Source: Hymenobacter edaphi (GTDB taxonomy: Bacteria; Bacteroidota; Bacteroidia; Cytophagales; Hymenobacteraceae). Taken from it: a stretch of DNA of 64,000 nucleotides. Below are positions 26,284 through 34,783 of the stretch, piece after piece (the stretch's first letter is position 1; every line of letters begins with the position of its first letter). Under the pieces are notes generated by a model. The model saw nothing but the letters and a program-made list of their open reading frames with translations. It made no database searches and had not been told where the DNA came from. The stretch covers positions 620,001 through 684,000 of the forward strand of contig NZ_QHKM01000002.1 of the NCBI RefSeq assembly GCF_003258365.1, given 5' to 3'. The translations under genes and the position numbers were made by a program.

Positions 26284-29200
26284 TTATTGCTCGACCACCG
26301 CGTTGGCAGCAAATTCGGAAGGCGTTTGCCGGTATTGTTCCCGGAAGCATTTGCTGAAATAGGAGAGGTTGCCGAAGCCAACCTGCTCGGCTATTTCGGC
26401 CACGTTGCCGGCCTGGGCCAGCAGCAGCGCCGCCGCCCGCCGCAGCCGCACGGTGCGCACAAACTCCGAGGTCGACTGGTCGGTGAGGGCTTTGAGCTTG
26501 CGGTGCAGCTGCACCCGGCTCAGGGCCATGGCGTCGGCAAACTGCTCCACGCTGAAGTCGGCATCGGCCAGGCGCTCTTCCACCACGCCCAGCGCCCGGT
26601 TGAGGAAAACTTCGTCGGCCGAGGTGATGCTGATGTCGCGGGGCTGCAGGGTGACGGCCCGGCCGAAGCGCTGGCGCAGCAGCTCGCGCTGGCGGATCAG
26701 GTTATGCATGCGCACCCGCAGCTCCTCGGGGCGGAAGGGCTTGGTCAGGTACTCGTCGGCGCCGAGGCCGAAGCTGGTCAGGCGGGCTTCGTCGCCGGCC
26801 CGGGCCGTGAGCAGGATGACGGGCACGTGGCTGGTACGCTCGTCCTCGCGCAGGCGGCGGCACAGCTCCAGCCCATCCATGCGGGGCATCATCAGGTCCG
26901 ACACGATAAGGTCGGGCACCGTGGCAATGGCCTGCTCCAGCCCTTGTTCCCCGTCATCGGCCGTCAGCACCCGGAACTCGGCCGTCAGGCAGCTCTGAAT
27001 GTAGGCGCGCATTTCGGGGTTGTCTTCCACCACCAGCACCAGCGGCCGGGCGTCATCGGCGTCGGCGTCGGCCGCCGCCGGGGCGGCTGGCGGCCGGTCC
27101 AGCTCGGCGGGCAGCAGGTGCGCCCCCGGGCGCGCCGCCACCACCGCATCGGCGACGGTCTGCAACTCGTCGGGCTGCAGGTGCGCCGTGCCCAGCGGCA
27201 GCTCCACCACAAACGTGGTGCCCTGCCCCGGCACGCTCGATACCCGGATGTAGCCGTGGTGCAGGGCCACCAGCTCCTTCACCAACGCCAGCCCGATGCC
27301 CGAGCCTTCGTGGCGGCGCGTGCGCGAGTCGTCAACCTGGTGAAACCGGTCGAAAATCAGCGGCAGGTGCTCGGCCGGAATACCGGGACCGGTGTCGCGC
27401 ACCCGCAGCACCGCCCGCTCGGCCTGCCGCTCGACGCTGACCACCACCTGCCCGCCGGCCGGGGTGAACTTCAGCGCGTTGCCGAGCAGATTGTAGAGAA
27501 TCTTGTCGAGCTGCTCGGCGTCGAAATACACCTCCAGCGCCTCGAGCGGGCTTTCGAAGCGCAGCTCCACCTCGTTGCCGACGGCCAGGGACTCAAACGA
27601 CAGCACGTTGGTGCGCACCGCCCGCACCAGGTCGTCGGGCGCGGCGGCCAGACGGGTTTGCCCGGCTTCGAGGCGGGCAATGTCGAGCAGCTGGTTGATG
27701 AGGCGCAGCAGCCGCCGGGCGTTGCGCAGCATCAGGGCGTACTCGGGCGGGGCGGCTTGCTGCGGCCGTTGCCGCGCCTCGCTCAGCAGCTGCTCCAGCG
27801 GACTGATGATGAGGGTGAGCGGGGTGCGCAGCTCGTGCGAAATGTTGGTGAAGAACTTGGTTTTCAGCTCGTCCAGCTCCTGCAGCTGGTGCGAGGTGCG
27901 GATGCTGGCCTGCAGCTCCTGGTAGGCCTGCTGCAGCTCGGCCGCCCGCGCCGCCAGCTCCTGGTTGGAGCGCTGCTGCAGTTCTTCCTTCTCGCGCGAC
28001 ACTTCCAGGGCCCGGGTCTGGGCCACCTGCTTTTCCTGCATGGCCGCCAGGGTCTCGCGTTGGGCAGCTTGCTGGGCCTGCGCGGCCCGTAGCGCCGCTT
28101 CCTGCGCCAGCTGCCGGTCCTTCTTAGCCAGGTTGATGCGGTCGGCCAGGCCCAGGGACAGCAGAATCATTTCCAGCGCCGACGCCACGTGCACGCCGTG
28201 CGTCGACCAGAAGCCGAAGTGCGGAATCAGCTCCACCTGGCTCAGGTAGTAATTGACCACGGCCACCAGCAGCAGCGTCCAGCCCACCATGTAGTAGCGC
28301 GCCGGGCGGTAGCCGGCCCGCAATGCTAGCGTACCGGCGGTCAGCAGCACCACGCTCGTCCACAGAGCCGTGCCGGCCTGCCACCACGCGGCCGCCTGCG
28401 AATCGGGAGTGAGGAAGCTGAGCACCGGCAGCCAAGCCAGCAGCAGCGTCAGGCGCAGCAGCCGGTCGAAGCGGGGCAGCAGGCGCGGCGTTTCGAGGAA
28501 AGCCCGGGCCGTGAGGGTGCCGAAAAAGATGGTGCAGGCCAGGATGAAGTTCTGCCGCAGGTCCAGCCCCGCCCCGCTCAGGCTGCTGGGCCAGAGCTGC
28601 CGCCAGTAGCCCGTCATGTCGAGCTGCGCGGCCGCAAACGCGGCCACGTACAGCGAATAGTACAGGTAGCTTTTGTCGCGGACGGAGAAGTACAGCAGCA
28701 GATTATAGGCCAGCAGCGCCAGCAGAATCCCGAAGTACGGGCCCATTGTCAAGTCACCTTCCCGCGCCGTTTGCAGCACGTGCGCCTGCTCGACGACGGC
28801 AAGGTGTGCCCGCTGCTGCGCCGGCAACCGGGCGTACACCAGCAGCGGCTCGTCGGGCCGCAGGTCGAGCTGCAGGTTGAACTGCCGCAACTGCAGCGCG
28901 TGGGTTTGCGCGTAGGGCGCGGTCGAGGTCAGCACGTGCCGCCGGGCCGGGCCGCCGGGGCGTTGCAGGTACACTTCCAGCCCGTCGAGGTAGTCCGTCG
29001 ACACCAGCAGCAACCAGCGCGTACCGGCGTTGGTGCCCGACTGCACGGCGCAGCGGATCCACTGGTCCTGAGCCGTAGCGGGCAGGTCGGCTTTAGGTAG
29101 CGGCCGAAATTGCTCCGCCCAGCGGGCTGATTGTACCTCGGCCAGCGTCAGGCTGGCGGGGGCAGGCAGCACCTGAGCGTTTTCGTACAGCCAGTTCCAG

Positions 29201-29298
29201 GCCGCCGTGTCGCGCACCACCGTCACCGGCCCTGGCGCGGCCACGGCCCCCACAACCAGCAGCCAGCAGCTCCCCAGTAGGAGTAACAGGTGTTTCAT
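26284..29298 (-). CDS. Hybrid two-component sensor kinase (7TMR-DISM / HisKA / HATPase / REC / AraC)
   Basis: 1004 residues from ATG 29298 (signal peptide MKHLLLLLGSCWLLVVGAVA; the frame extends to 29385). Periplasmic 7TMR-DISM extracellular domain (about 25-175), seven-helix 7TMR-DISM region (about 185-390), coiled coil (about 395-475), HisKA with NISHELRTPL (His about 488), HATPase with NALKFTPAGG, DTGPGIPAEHLPLIFDRF and GSGIGLALV, receiver with VVEDNPEMRAY and phospho-acceptor Asp in VSDLMMPRMDG (about 801), then an AraC helix-turn-helix (about 900-1000, RVQLHRKLKALT and IAEQVGFGNLSYFSKCFRE). One polypeptide senses, phosphorylates and binds DNA. No SusCD or polysaccharide-utilisation genes adjoin, so the signal is unknown; DISM domains often bind carbohydrate-like ligands. 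Confidence 0.93.
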   Translation of the reverse strand: MKHLLLLLGSCWLLVVGAVAAPGPVTVVRDTAAWNWLYENAQVLPAPASLTLAEVQSARWAEQFRPLPKADLPATAQDQWIRCAVQSGTNAGTRWLLLVSTDYLDGLEVYLQRPGGPARRHVLTSTAPYAQTHALQLRQFNLQLDLRPDEPLLVYARLPAQQRAHLAVVEQAHVLQTAREGDLTMGPYFGILLALLAYNLLLYFSVRDKSYLYYSLYVAAFAAAQLDMTGYWRQLWPSSLSGAGLDLRQNFILACTIFFGTLTARAFLETPRLLPRFDRLLRLTLLLAWLPVLSFLTPDSQAAAWWQAGTALWTSVVLLTAGTLALRAGYRPARYYMVGWTLLLVAVVNYYLSQVELIPHFGFWSTHGVHVASALEMILLSLGLADRINLAKKDRQLAQEAALRAAQAQQAAQRETLAAMQEKQVAQTRALEVSREKEELQQRSNQELAARAAELQQAYQELQASIRTSHQLQELDELKTKFFTNISHELRTPLTLIISPLEQLLSEARQRPQQAAPPEYALMLRNARRLLRLINQLLDIARLEAGQTRLAAAPDDLVRAVRTNVLSFESLAVGNEVELRFESPLEALEVYFDAEQLDKILYNLLGNALKFTPAGGQVVVSVERQAERAVLRVRDTGPGIPAEHLPLIFDRFHQVDDSRTRRHEGSGIGLALVKELVALHHGYIRVSSVPGQGTTFVVELPLGTAHLQPDELQTVADAVVAARPGAHLLPAELDRPPAAPAAADADADDARPLVLVVEDNPEMRAYIQSCLTAEFRVLTADDGEQGLEQAIATVPDLIVSDLMMPRMDGLELCRRLREDERTSHVPVILLTARAGDEARLTSFGLGADEYLTKPFRPEELRVRMHNLIRQRELLRQRFGRAVTLQPRDISITSADEVFLNRALGVVEERLADADFSVEQFADAMALSRVQLHRKLKALTDQSTSEFVRTVRLRRAAALLLAQAGNVAEIAEQVGFGNLSYFSKCFREQYRQTPSEFAANAVVEQ

Positions 29299-29395
29299 GC
29301 GGAACGGTGGTTGGTGAAAGAGCGCATTAGGAAGATACAACACATTGCCCATATAGAGCCCAAAACGGGGAAACCCGTTGGCCACGGCCCAAAAA

Positions 29396-29423
29396 AAGCC
29401 CCGGCCGTTTCCGGTCGGGGCTT
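29396..29423 (-). terminator. Rho-independent terminator of infB operon
   Basis: Imperfect 12-bp arms AAGCCCCGACCG/CGGCCGGGGCTT with G-C/G-U pairing, 4-nt loop; the minus strand continues TTTTTGG. It lies 24 bp after the infB stop. Confidence 0.88.
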
Positions 29424-29446
29424 GTTTCGTGCTGCGCAGCCTGGGC

Positions 29447-32400
29447 TTACAGCGTCCGTTTTACTTCCTTCTCGTCGAAGCCCTCGATGATGTCGCCTTC
29501 GCGCAGATCATCAAAGCCTTTCAGCGAGATACCGCATTCGTAGCCTTGGCGTACTTCCGAGACGTCGTCCTTGAAGCGTTTCAGGGCCAGGATGTTGCCG
29601 GTGTGCTGCACGATACCGTCGCGCACCAGACGCACCTTGGTGTTGCGGGTGATGGTGCCGTCCGTCACCATACAGCCGGCAATGGTGCCGACTTTGGTGA
29701 TGTTGAACACCTGGCGTACCTCGATGGTAGCCACCGTAACTTCCTGCACCGTCGGGGCGAGCATGCCTTCCATGGCGTCCTTCACCTCGTTGATGGCGTT
29801 GTAGATGATCGAGTAAAGGCGGATGTCAATCTGCTCCTGCTCGGCCAGCTTCCGCGCGCTGAGCGACGGACGCACCTGGAAGCCAATGATGATGGCGTCG
29901 GAGGCCGAAGCCAGCAGCACGTCCGATTCGGAAATGGCGCCCACCCCTTTGGAAAGGATGTTCACGGCCACTTCGCCGGTCGAGAGCTTGAGCAGCGAGT
30001 CCGACAGGGCTTCCACCGAGCCGTCCACGTCGCCTTTCACGATGATGTTCAGTTCTTTGAACGAACCGATAGCCAGACGACGACCAATCTCGTCGAGCGT
30101 GATGTGCTTCTTGGTGCGCATCGACTGCTTGCGCTGCAGCTGCAGACGCTGGGTGGCAATTTCGCGGGCTTCGCGCTCCGTTTCCATAACCACGATTTTG
30201 TCGCCGGCCTGCGGGGCCCCCTGCAAACCGAGCAGCTGCACCGGGGTCGAGGGCCCGGCCGTCTTCATCTTCTTGCCGCGGTGGTCCGTCATGGCCTTTA
30301 CGCGGCCGTAGTGCGGACCGGCCAGCACAATGTCGCCGACTTCCAGCGTACCCGTCTGCACCAGGATGGTCGTCACGTAGCCGCGGCCCTTGTCGAGCGA
30401 GGCTTCGATAACGGCACCCACGGCTTTGCGGTCGGGGTTGGCTTTCAGCTCCAGCAGTTCGGCTTCGAGGAGCACTTTTTCCAGCAGATCATCGATGCCG
30501 GCACCGGTTTTGGCCGATACTTCCTGCGACTGGTACTTACCGCCCCATTCTTCCACCAGGATGTTGATAGCCGACAGTTCCTCGCGGACTTTGTCGGGGT
30601 TGGCACCCGGCTTATCGATTTTGTTGAGGGCAATAACAATCGGCACACCAGCAGCTTGCGCGTGGTTGATGGCTTCCTTGGTCTGCGGCATCACCGAGTC
30701 GTCGGCCGCCACCACGATGATGGCAATGTCGGTAATCTTGGCACCGCGGGCACGCATGGCGGTAAACGCTTCGTGACCCGGGGTATCGAGGAAGGTGACT
30801 TTGCGGCCCGAAGCCGTTTTCACCTCGTAAGCCCCGATGTGCTGGGTGATACCGCCGGCTTCGCCCTTGGCTACCTGCGCGTTGCGGATGTAGTCCAGCA
30901 GCGAGGTCTTGCCGTGGTCGACGTGACCCATGATGGTCACAATCGGGGCGCGGTCCTGCAGGGCTTCCGGGTCATCTTCTTCCACCACGGCCACGTCCTG
31001 CTCGTCTTCTGCCGAGAGGAATTCCACGTCGTAGCCAAACTCGTCGGCAATGACGGTAATGGCTTCGGCGTCGAGGCGCTGGTTGATGGACACGAACATG
31101 CCCATGTTCAGGCAGACCTTGATAACCTCGTTCACCGACACGTTCATCAGCGAAGCCAAGTCGTTGGCCGAGATGAACTCGGTCAGCTTCAGGGTCTTCG
31201 AGGCCAGCTCGCTTTGCTGACGGGCCAGCTCGGTAGCCTCGGCAATACCAGCGCGCTTGTCGCGACGGTATTTGGCGCGGTTCTGCTGGTTGCCGCCGCG
31301 GCCGCCGCTCAGGCGGGCCAGCGTAGCCTTGATCTGGTCCTGGATCTGCTTATCGTTCTGCTCGGGCGAAGCGGGCTGACCGGTACCCTGGCCGGGACGC
31401 TGACCACCGCCGGGGCGGTTGCCACCGGGCCCACCGGGACGGTTGCCCTGACCGGGGCCGCCGGGACGGTTGCCACCCGGACCACCGCCGGGGCGGTTGC
31501 CCATGTAGCCAGTTCCGGTAGGACGGTTGTCGGGTTGCCCCTGGCCTTGCCCACCACCTTGCTGGCCCTGACCGGGCACGGCAATGCGGGCGCGCTTTTT
31601 CTTGTCGCCAATGCCGGCCTTGCGTACGTCCGAAGACGCCACCGGGCGGGCACCGCGGCCACCGCCACGACGCGAAGCATCCACCGGCAGCTCGATCTTG
31701 CCGAGTACCGTCAGACCCTTCAGCTGCTCGCCGCGGGCTACGATGGTGCCCTGGTCGCCTTCGCCACCGGCAGCCGGGGCTTCCGGGGCCGCAGGAGCGG
31801 CCGGGGCAGCGGGCGTAGCGGGTGCCGTAGCTACCGGAGCAGCCGGCTTGGCTTCAGCCGCGGGGGCGGCCTGCGGCGCCGGGGTCGGCGCCGGAGCGGG
31901 GGCTGCGGGCGCCGCCGGACGAGCCTCGGCTACGGGAGCCGGAGTCGGGGCGGGAGCGTGGGCCGGGGTAGGCGCCGGAGCGGGCGCGGGTTGCGCGGGC
32001 TTTTCGGCTACCGGGGCCGGAGCAGCCACCGGAGCGGGAGCTGGCGTCGGTGCAGGCGCGGGGGCCGGGGCAGCGGGCTTGGCTTCCGCGACGGGAGCTG
32101 GCGCGGGAGCCGGAGTAGCCACCGGAGCCGGCGTCGGCGCGGGGGCCGGCTGGGCCGGGCGCGGCGGCACCGGACGCCCCTTGGCGTCCAGCTCGATCTT
32201 GCCTAATACTTTCAGGCCCGGTACCGGGCGGCCGTTGTCGGCCGGCGGGGTGGGGGCTTGGGGCGCGGCCGGCTGAGCCGGGGCCTGCGCTACGGGAGCC
32301 GGGGCCGGCTGCGGGGCAGCAGGCTTGGCGGGCTCCACGGGTTTGGGAGCGGGGGCCGGGGCGGCGGCTTTCGCCGCGGCTTCTTTGGCCTGAGCGGCTT

Positions 32401-32632
32401 GCTCTAGCTCGGTGTGGCGTAAGGTCTGGCCGCGCCGGGCGGCTTCGGCCTTGTCCTGGGCCGACGAAGCAAACTCCTTGTTCAGCAACGCAACCTGATC
32501 GGCCGAGAGCTTCGTGGTGGGTTTATTTTCAACAGAAATTCCCTTCGCCGCGAGAAAATCCACAATTGTGTGGGTCCCGACGTTCAGGTCCGTGGCCGCT
32601 TGTTTCAGTCGTTTGCTTGCTGCTTCCGCCAT
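29447..32632 (-). CDS. infB: Translation initiation factor IF-2
   Basis: 1061 residues from ATG 32632 ([20 protein letters not shown]); an extension to 32668 lacks homology-like features. GTPase that delivers fMet-tRNA to the small ribosomal subunit. N-terminal IF2_N-like helices, then about 300 residues of Pro/Ala repeats (PAPAPAPVA-like), a Gly/Arg/Pro-rich segment ([15 protein letters not shown]), a second IF2_N domain, and the G-domain from about residue 560 ([27 protein letters not shown]). Domains II, III and C2 follow ([18 protein letters not shown]) and the end [11 protein letters not shown]. Third gene of rimP-nusA-infB. The disordered linker is much longer than in E. coli IF-2 (890 residues). 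Confidence 0.96.
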   Translation of the reverse strand: MAEAASKRLKQAATDLNVGTHTIVDFLAAKGISVENKPTTKLSADQVALLNKEFASSAQDKAEAARRGQTLRHTELEQAAQAKEAAAKAAAPAPAPKPVEPAKPAAPQPAPAPVAQAPAQPAAPQAPTPPADNGRPVPGLKVLGKIELDAKGRPVPPRPAQPAPAPTPAPVATPAPAPAPVAEAKPAAPAPAPAPTPAPAPVAAPAPVAEKPAQPAPAPAPTPAHAPAPTPAPVAEARPAAPAAPAPAPTPAPQAAPAAEAKPAAPVATAPATPAAPAAPAAPEAPAAGGEGDQGTIVARGEQLKGLTVLGKIELPVDASRRGGGRGARPVASSDVRKAGIGDKKKRARIAVPGQGQQGGGQGQGQPDNRPTGTGYMGNRPGGGPGGNRPGGPGQGNRPGGPGGNRPGGGQRPGQGTGQPASPEQNDKQIQDQIKATLARLSGGRGGNQQNRAKYRRDKRAGIAEATELARQQSELASKTLKLTEFISANDLASLMNVSVNEVIKVCLNMGMFVSINQRLDAEAITVIADEFGYDVEFLSAEDEQDVAVVEEDDPEALQDRAPIVTIMGHVDHGKTSLLDYIRNAQVAKGEAGGITQHIGAYEVKTASGRKVTFLDTPGHEAFTAMRARGAKITDIAIIVVAADDSVMPQTKEAINHAQAAGVPIVIALNKIDKPGANPDKVREELSAINILVEEWGGKYQSQEVSAKTGAGIDDLLEKVLLEAELLELKANPDRKAVGAVIEASLDKGRGYVTTILVQTGTLEVGDIVLAGPHYGRVKAMTDHRGKKMKTAGPSTPVQLLGLQGAPQAGDKIVVMETEREAREIATQRLQLQRKQSMRTKKHITLDEIGRRLAIGSFKELNIIVKGDVDGSVEALSDSLLKLSTGEVAVNILSKGVGAISESDVLLASASDAIIIGFQVRPSLSARKLAEQEQIDIRLYSIIYNAINEVKDAMEGMLAPTVQEVTVATIEVRQVFNITKVGTIAGCMVTDGTITRNTKVRLVRDGIVQHTGNILALKRFKDDVSEVRQGYECGISLKGFDDLREGDIIEGFDEKEVKRTL

Positions 32633-32665
32633 TCTTGGGTTGCGCTCGATACTCGTAGTTGGGTG

Positions 32666-32673
32666 CAAAAGTA
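32666..32673 (-). promoter_or_regulatory. Possible internal promoter of infB
   Basis: TACTTTTG on the minus strand matches TAnnTTTG, 34 bp before the infB ATG, in an AT-rich patch. A TTTG lies only about 15 nt further upstream, which is short for a -33 element, so strength is uncertain. Confidence 0.4.
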
Positions 32674-32693
32674 CGATTTAATTATTGCCAAAC

Positions 32694-32730
32694 GGCGGAA
32701 AACCCACCTATTCAGGCAGGTCTTCCGCCG
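32694..32730 (-). other. Long imperfect hairpin in the nusA-infB spacer
   Basis: GGCGGAA (minus strand) pairs with TTCCGCC, and inside it ACCTGCCT pairs with AGGTGGGT with a GAAT loop and G-U pairs. No U-run follows, so it is more likely an RNA-processing or stability element than a terminator. Confidence 0.45.
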
Positions 32731-32779
32731 GACTGTGCCCGAGCGGCTCCGGCCCTTACGTACAGGGCCGGGCCGCGGG

Positions 32780-34084
32780 TTACTCTTTCTCCTCGGTCGA
32801 TTCGTCCGTTGCGGGCTCTGCAGCGGGCGTTTCGGCCTCGTCTTCGCCGTCGAATTCGGCCTGGATGACGCGGAAAACTTCCTCCACGTTTTCTTCTTCC
32901 AGCTCGGTGCGGCGCACGATGTCGGCTTTATTGACAGCCAAAACCGCACGGCCCGTATCGAGGCCGATTTTCTTCAGCTCGTCGATGATCCACTGCTCGA
33001 TTTCGTCGCTGAATTCTTCCAGCGTGATATCCTCTTCGTAGGAATCGGCTTCGCGGAAGACGTCGATTTCCATGCCTACGAGGCGGGAGGCCAGTTTGAT
33101 GTTGGCGCCGCCCCGGCCGATGGCCAGTGAAACCTGGTCCGGCTTTAAGAACACCGAAACCCGCCCGGTTTGTTCATTTATTTTCATCGTGCTGATGCGG
33201 GCCGGCGACAACGCACGCTGAATGTACAGCTCCAGGTTGTCGGTGTAGTTGATGATATCGATGTTCTCGTTCTCCAACTCGCGCACGACGGCGTGGATGC
33301 GGCTGCCCTTCATGCCCACGCAGGCACCCACCGGGTCGATACGGTCGTCGTAGCTTTCCACGGCCACTTTGGCCCGCTCGCCCGGCTCGCGCACGATGTT
33401 TTTGATGGTGATAAGGCCGTCGGCAATTTCCGGGACTTCCTGCTCCATCAGGCGCTCCAGGAAAGCCGGGGCGGCGCGGGACAGGATGATCTTGGGGGCA
33501 CCGTTCAGCACGTCGACGCGGTGCACGACGGCGCGGATGGTGTCGCCCTTGCGGTAACGGTCTTTGGGAATCTGCTCGGGCTTGGGCAGGCTCAGCTCGT
33601 TTTCTTCCTGGTCGAGCACGAGGGTTTCGCGGCCCCACACCTGGTAGACTTCGCCGGCAATAATTTCGCCGACCATGTCTTTGTATTTCTGGTACAGGTT
33701 GTCGCGCTCCAGGTCCTTCACGCGCTGAATCAGCGTCTGGCGGGCCATGAGCACGGCGCGGCGGCCGAAATCCTCCAGCTTCACCTGCTCCGATACTTCC
33801 TCGCCCACCTCGAAGTCCGGCTCGATCTTCTGGGCGTCGGACAGCGGAATTTTGTCGTGGTCCCAGATATCCTCTGACTCGTCGTCCACGATTTCGCGGT
33901 TGCGCCAGATTTCCAGGTCACCGTTATCGGGGTTGATGATGACGTCGAAGTTGGAGTCGTCGTCGAACTTCTTCCGGATCATGGTGCGGAACACCTCCTC
34001 CAGGATGCTCATCATCGTGGGGCGGTCGATGTTCTTGAACTTGGCAAACTCCGAGAATGACTCGATGAGGTTGAGGGTGTTCAT
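32780..34084 (-). CDS. nusA: Transcription termination/antitermination factor NusA
   Basis: 434 residues. Binds RNA polymerase and nascent RNA, controlling pausing, termination and antitermination. N-terminal domain (about 1-130, SFSEFAKFKNIDRPTMMSIL), S1 domain (about 140-200, IAGEVYQVWGRETLVL), KH1 and KH2 (about 210-350; RVDVLNGAPKIILSRAAP, VGACVGMKGSRIHAVVREL and VSLAIGRGGANIKLASRL). It ends in a helical segment and an acidic tail (EFDGEDEAETPAAEPATDE). It lacks the two C-terminal acidic repeats of E. coli NusA, as usual outside gammaproteobacteria. Middle gene of rimP-nusA-infB. Confidence 0.96.
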   Translation of the reverse strand: MNTLNLIESFSEFAKFKNIDRPTMMSILEEVFRTMIRKKFDDDSNFDVIINPDNGDLEIWRNREIVDDESEDIWDHDKIPLSDAQKIEPDFEVGEEVSEQVKLEDFGRRAVLMARQTLIQRVKDLERDNLYQKYKDMVGEIIAGEVYQVWGRETLVLDQEENELSLPKPEQIPKDRYRKGDTIRAVVHRVDVLNGAPKIILSRAAPAFLERLMEQEVPEIADGLITIKNIVREPGERAKVAVESYDDRIDPVGACVGMKGSRIHAVVRELENENIDIINYTDNLELYIQRALSPARISTMKINEQTGRVSVFLKPDQVSLAIGRGGANIKLASRLVGMEIDVFREADSYEEDITLEEFSDEIEQWIIDELKKIGLDTGRAVLAVNKADIVRRTELEEENVEEVFRVIQAEFDGEDEAETPAAEPATDESTEEKE

Positions 34085-34099
34085 TGAATGAGATGGTTA

Positions 34100-34180
34100 A
34101 ATTGCTAAACTGTTAAATTGTTGATTGTTAAATGGTTGTTCTGTGTTTTCTGGGCGAAAAGCCAGCCATTTAGCAATTTG
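34100..34180. repeat. AT-rich inverted repeat in the rimP-nusA spacer
   Basis: Arms AAATTGCTAAA/TTTAGCAATTT (34100-34110, 34170-34180) surround a smaller hairpin CTGGGC-GAAAA-GCCAG (34151-34166). Several near-repeats of TTGTTGATTGTTAAAT are present. The 113-bp spacer is very AT-rich against GC-rich genes. Origin and role unknown. Confidence 0.55.
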
Positions 34181-34197
34181 ACAATTCAACAATCACC

Positions 34198-34671
34198 TTA
34201 TTTAAACGAAATGACCACGCGGGCTTCGCTGATGTCGGCGAAGGGGAACAGGGCGGTGGGCAAGGTTTTCTTCTTGTTTTTCTCTTTCACCACTTCCGTG
34301 AGCATAAGGCCCTCGGGCGTGGTTTCTTCCAGCGTGCCTTCCAGTTCGCGGCCGTCGGCCAGCTTCAGGGCTAGGGTGCGGCCGGCGTGGCGGGCATATT
34401 GGCGCGGGTCGGTCAGGGGCTGGTCGGCACCGGGAGTGGTGACTTCCAGGTTGTAGGCCGCTTCTTCGCCGTAAGCTTCGTCGATCTGCCGGATCAGGCG
34501 GCGGGTGGTGCTGCTCAGCTCGTCGATACCGATGCCGTCTTCGCCATCGATGGTGGCGGTGATTTTGGGCCGGGCGGCGGTGTTGCTCACCGTCAGGCTC
34601 ACCACGAAGTACTCGGGGCCCGGCAGGCTGGCGTCCAGCATCTGCTGAATGCGGTTGCGGTCGAAACTCAT
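34198..34671 (-). CDS. rimP: Ribosome maturation factor RimP
   Basis: 157 residues from ATG 34671 (MSFDRNRIQQMLDASLPGPE); the ORF extends upstream but through the leader hairpin. Needed for 30S subunit assembly. The N-terminal alpha/beta domain has VSLTVSNTAARPKITATIDG and IGIDELSSTTRRLIRQIDE, then YNLEVTTPGADQPLTDPRQY, which is close to the RimP signature EVSSPGxxRPL. The C-terminal SH3-like domain is LALKLADGRELEGTLEETTPEGL. First gene of rimP-nusA-infB, behind a consensus promoter and a terminator-like leader hairpin. Confidence 0.93.
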   Translation of the reverse strand: MSFDRNRIQQMLDASLPGPEYFVVSLTVSNTAARPKITATIDGEDGIGIDELSSTTRRLIRQIDEAYGEEAAYNLEVTTPGADQPLTDPRQYARHAGRTLALKLADGRELEGTLEETTPEGLMLTEVVKEKNKKKTLPTALFPFADISEARVVISFK

Positions 34672-34698
34672 GGGCAAGGCAGGTGGGTGGGAAAAGAA

Positions 34699-34720
34699 AG
34701 AGGGGACTGACGTCCCCTCT
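34699..34720 (-). terminator. Terminator-like hairpin in rimP leader (candidate attenuator)
   Basis: Perfect 9-bp stem AGAGGGGAC-GTCA-GTCCCCTCT followed on the minus strand by TTCTTTTCCC. It lies between the promoter at 34743-34773 and the rimP ATG, so operon transcripts must read through it. It may also serve the upstream gliding-type gene. Confidence 0.7.
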
Positions 34721-34742
34721 CGTGATACTGAAGTAAGTGCGG

Positions 34743-34773
34743 CAAAGATACAACATTGCCCGGCCCAGTGCAA
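34743..34773 (-). promoter_or_regulatory. Consensus promoter of rimP-nusA-infB
   Basis: Minus strand: TTG (34773-34771), 20-nt spacer, TATCTTTG (34750-34743), an exact Bacteroidota consensus. It sits just past the end of the preceding gene (34784). Confidence 0.8.
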
Positions 34774-34783
34774 GCCCCGACCT

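Noticed and set aside
29378-32206. 942-codon plus-strand frame opposite infB
   Set aside because: Mirrors IF-2 repeats on the other strand; Arg/Gly/Ser-rich, no conserved domain.
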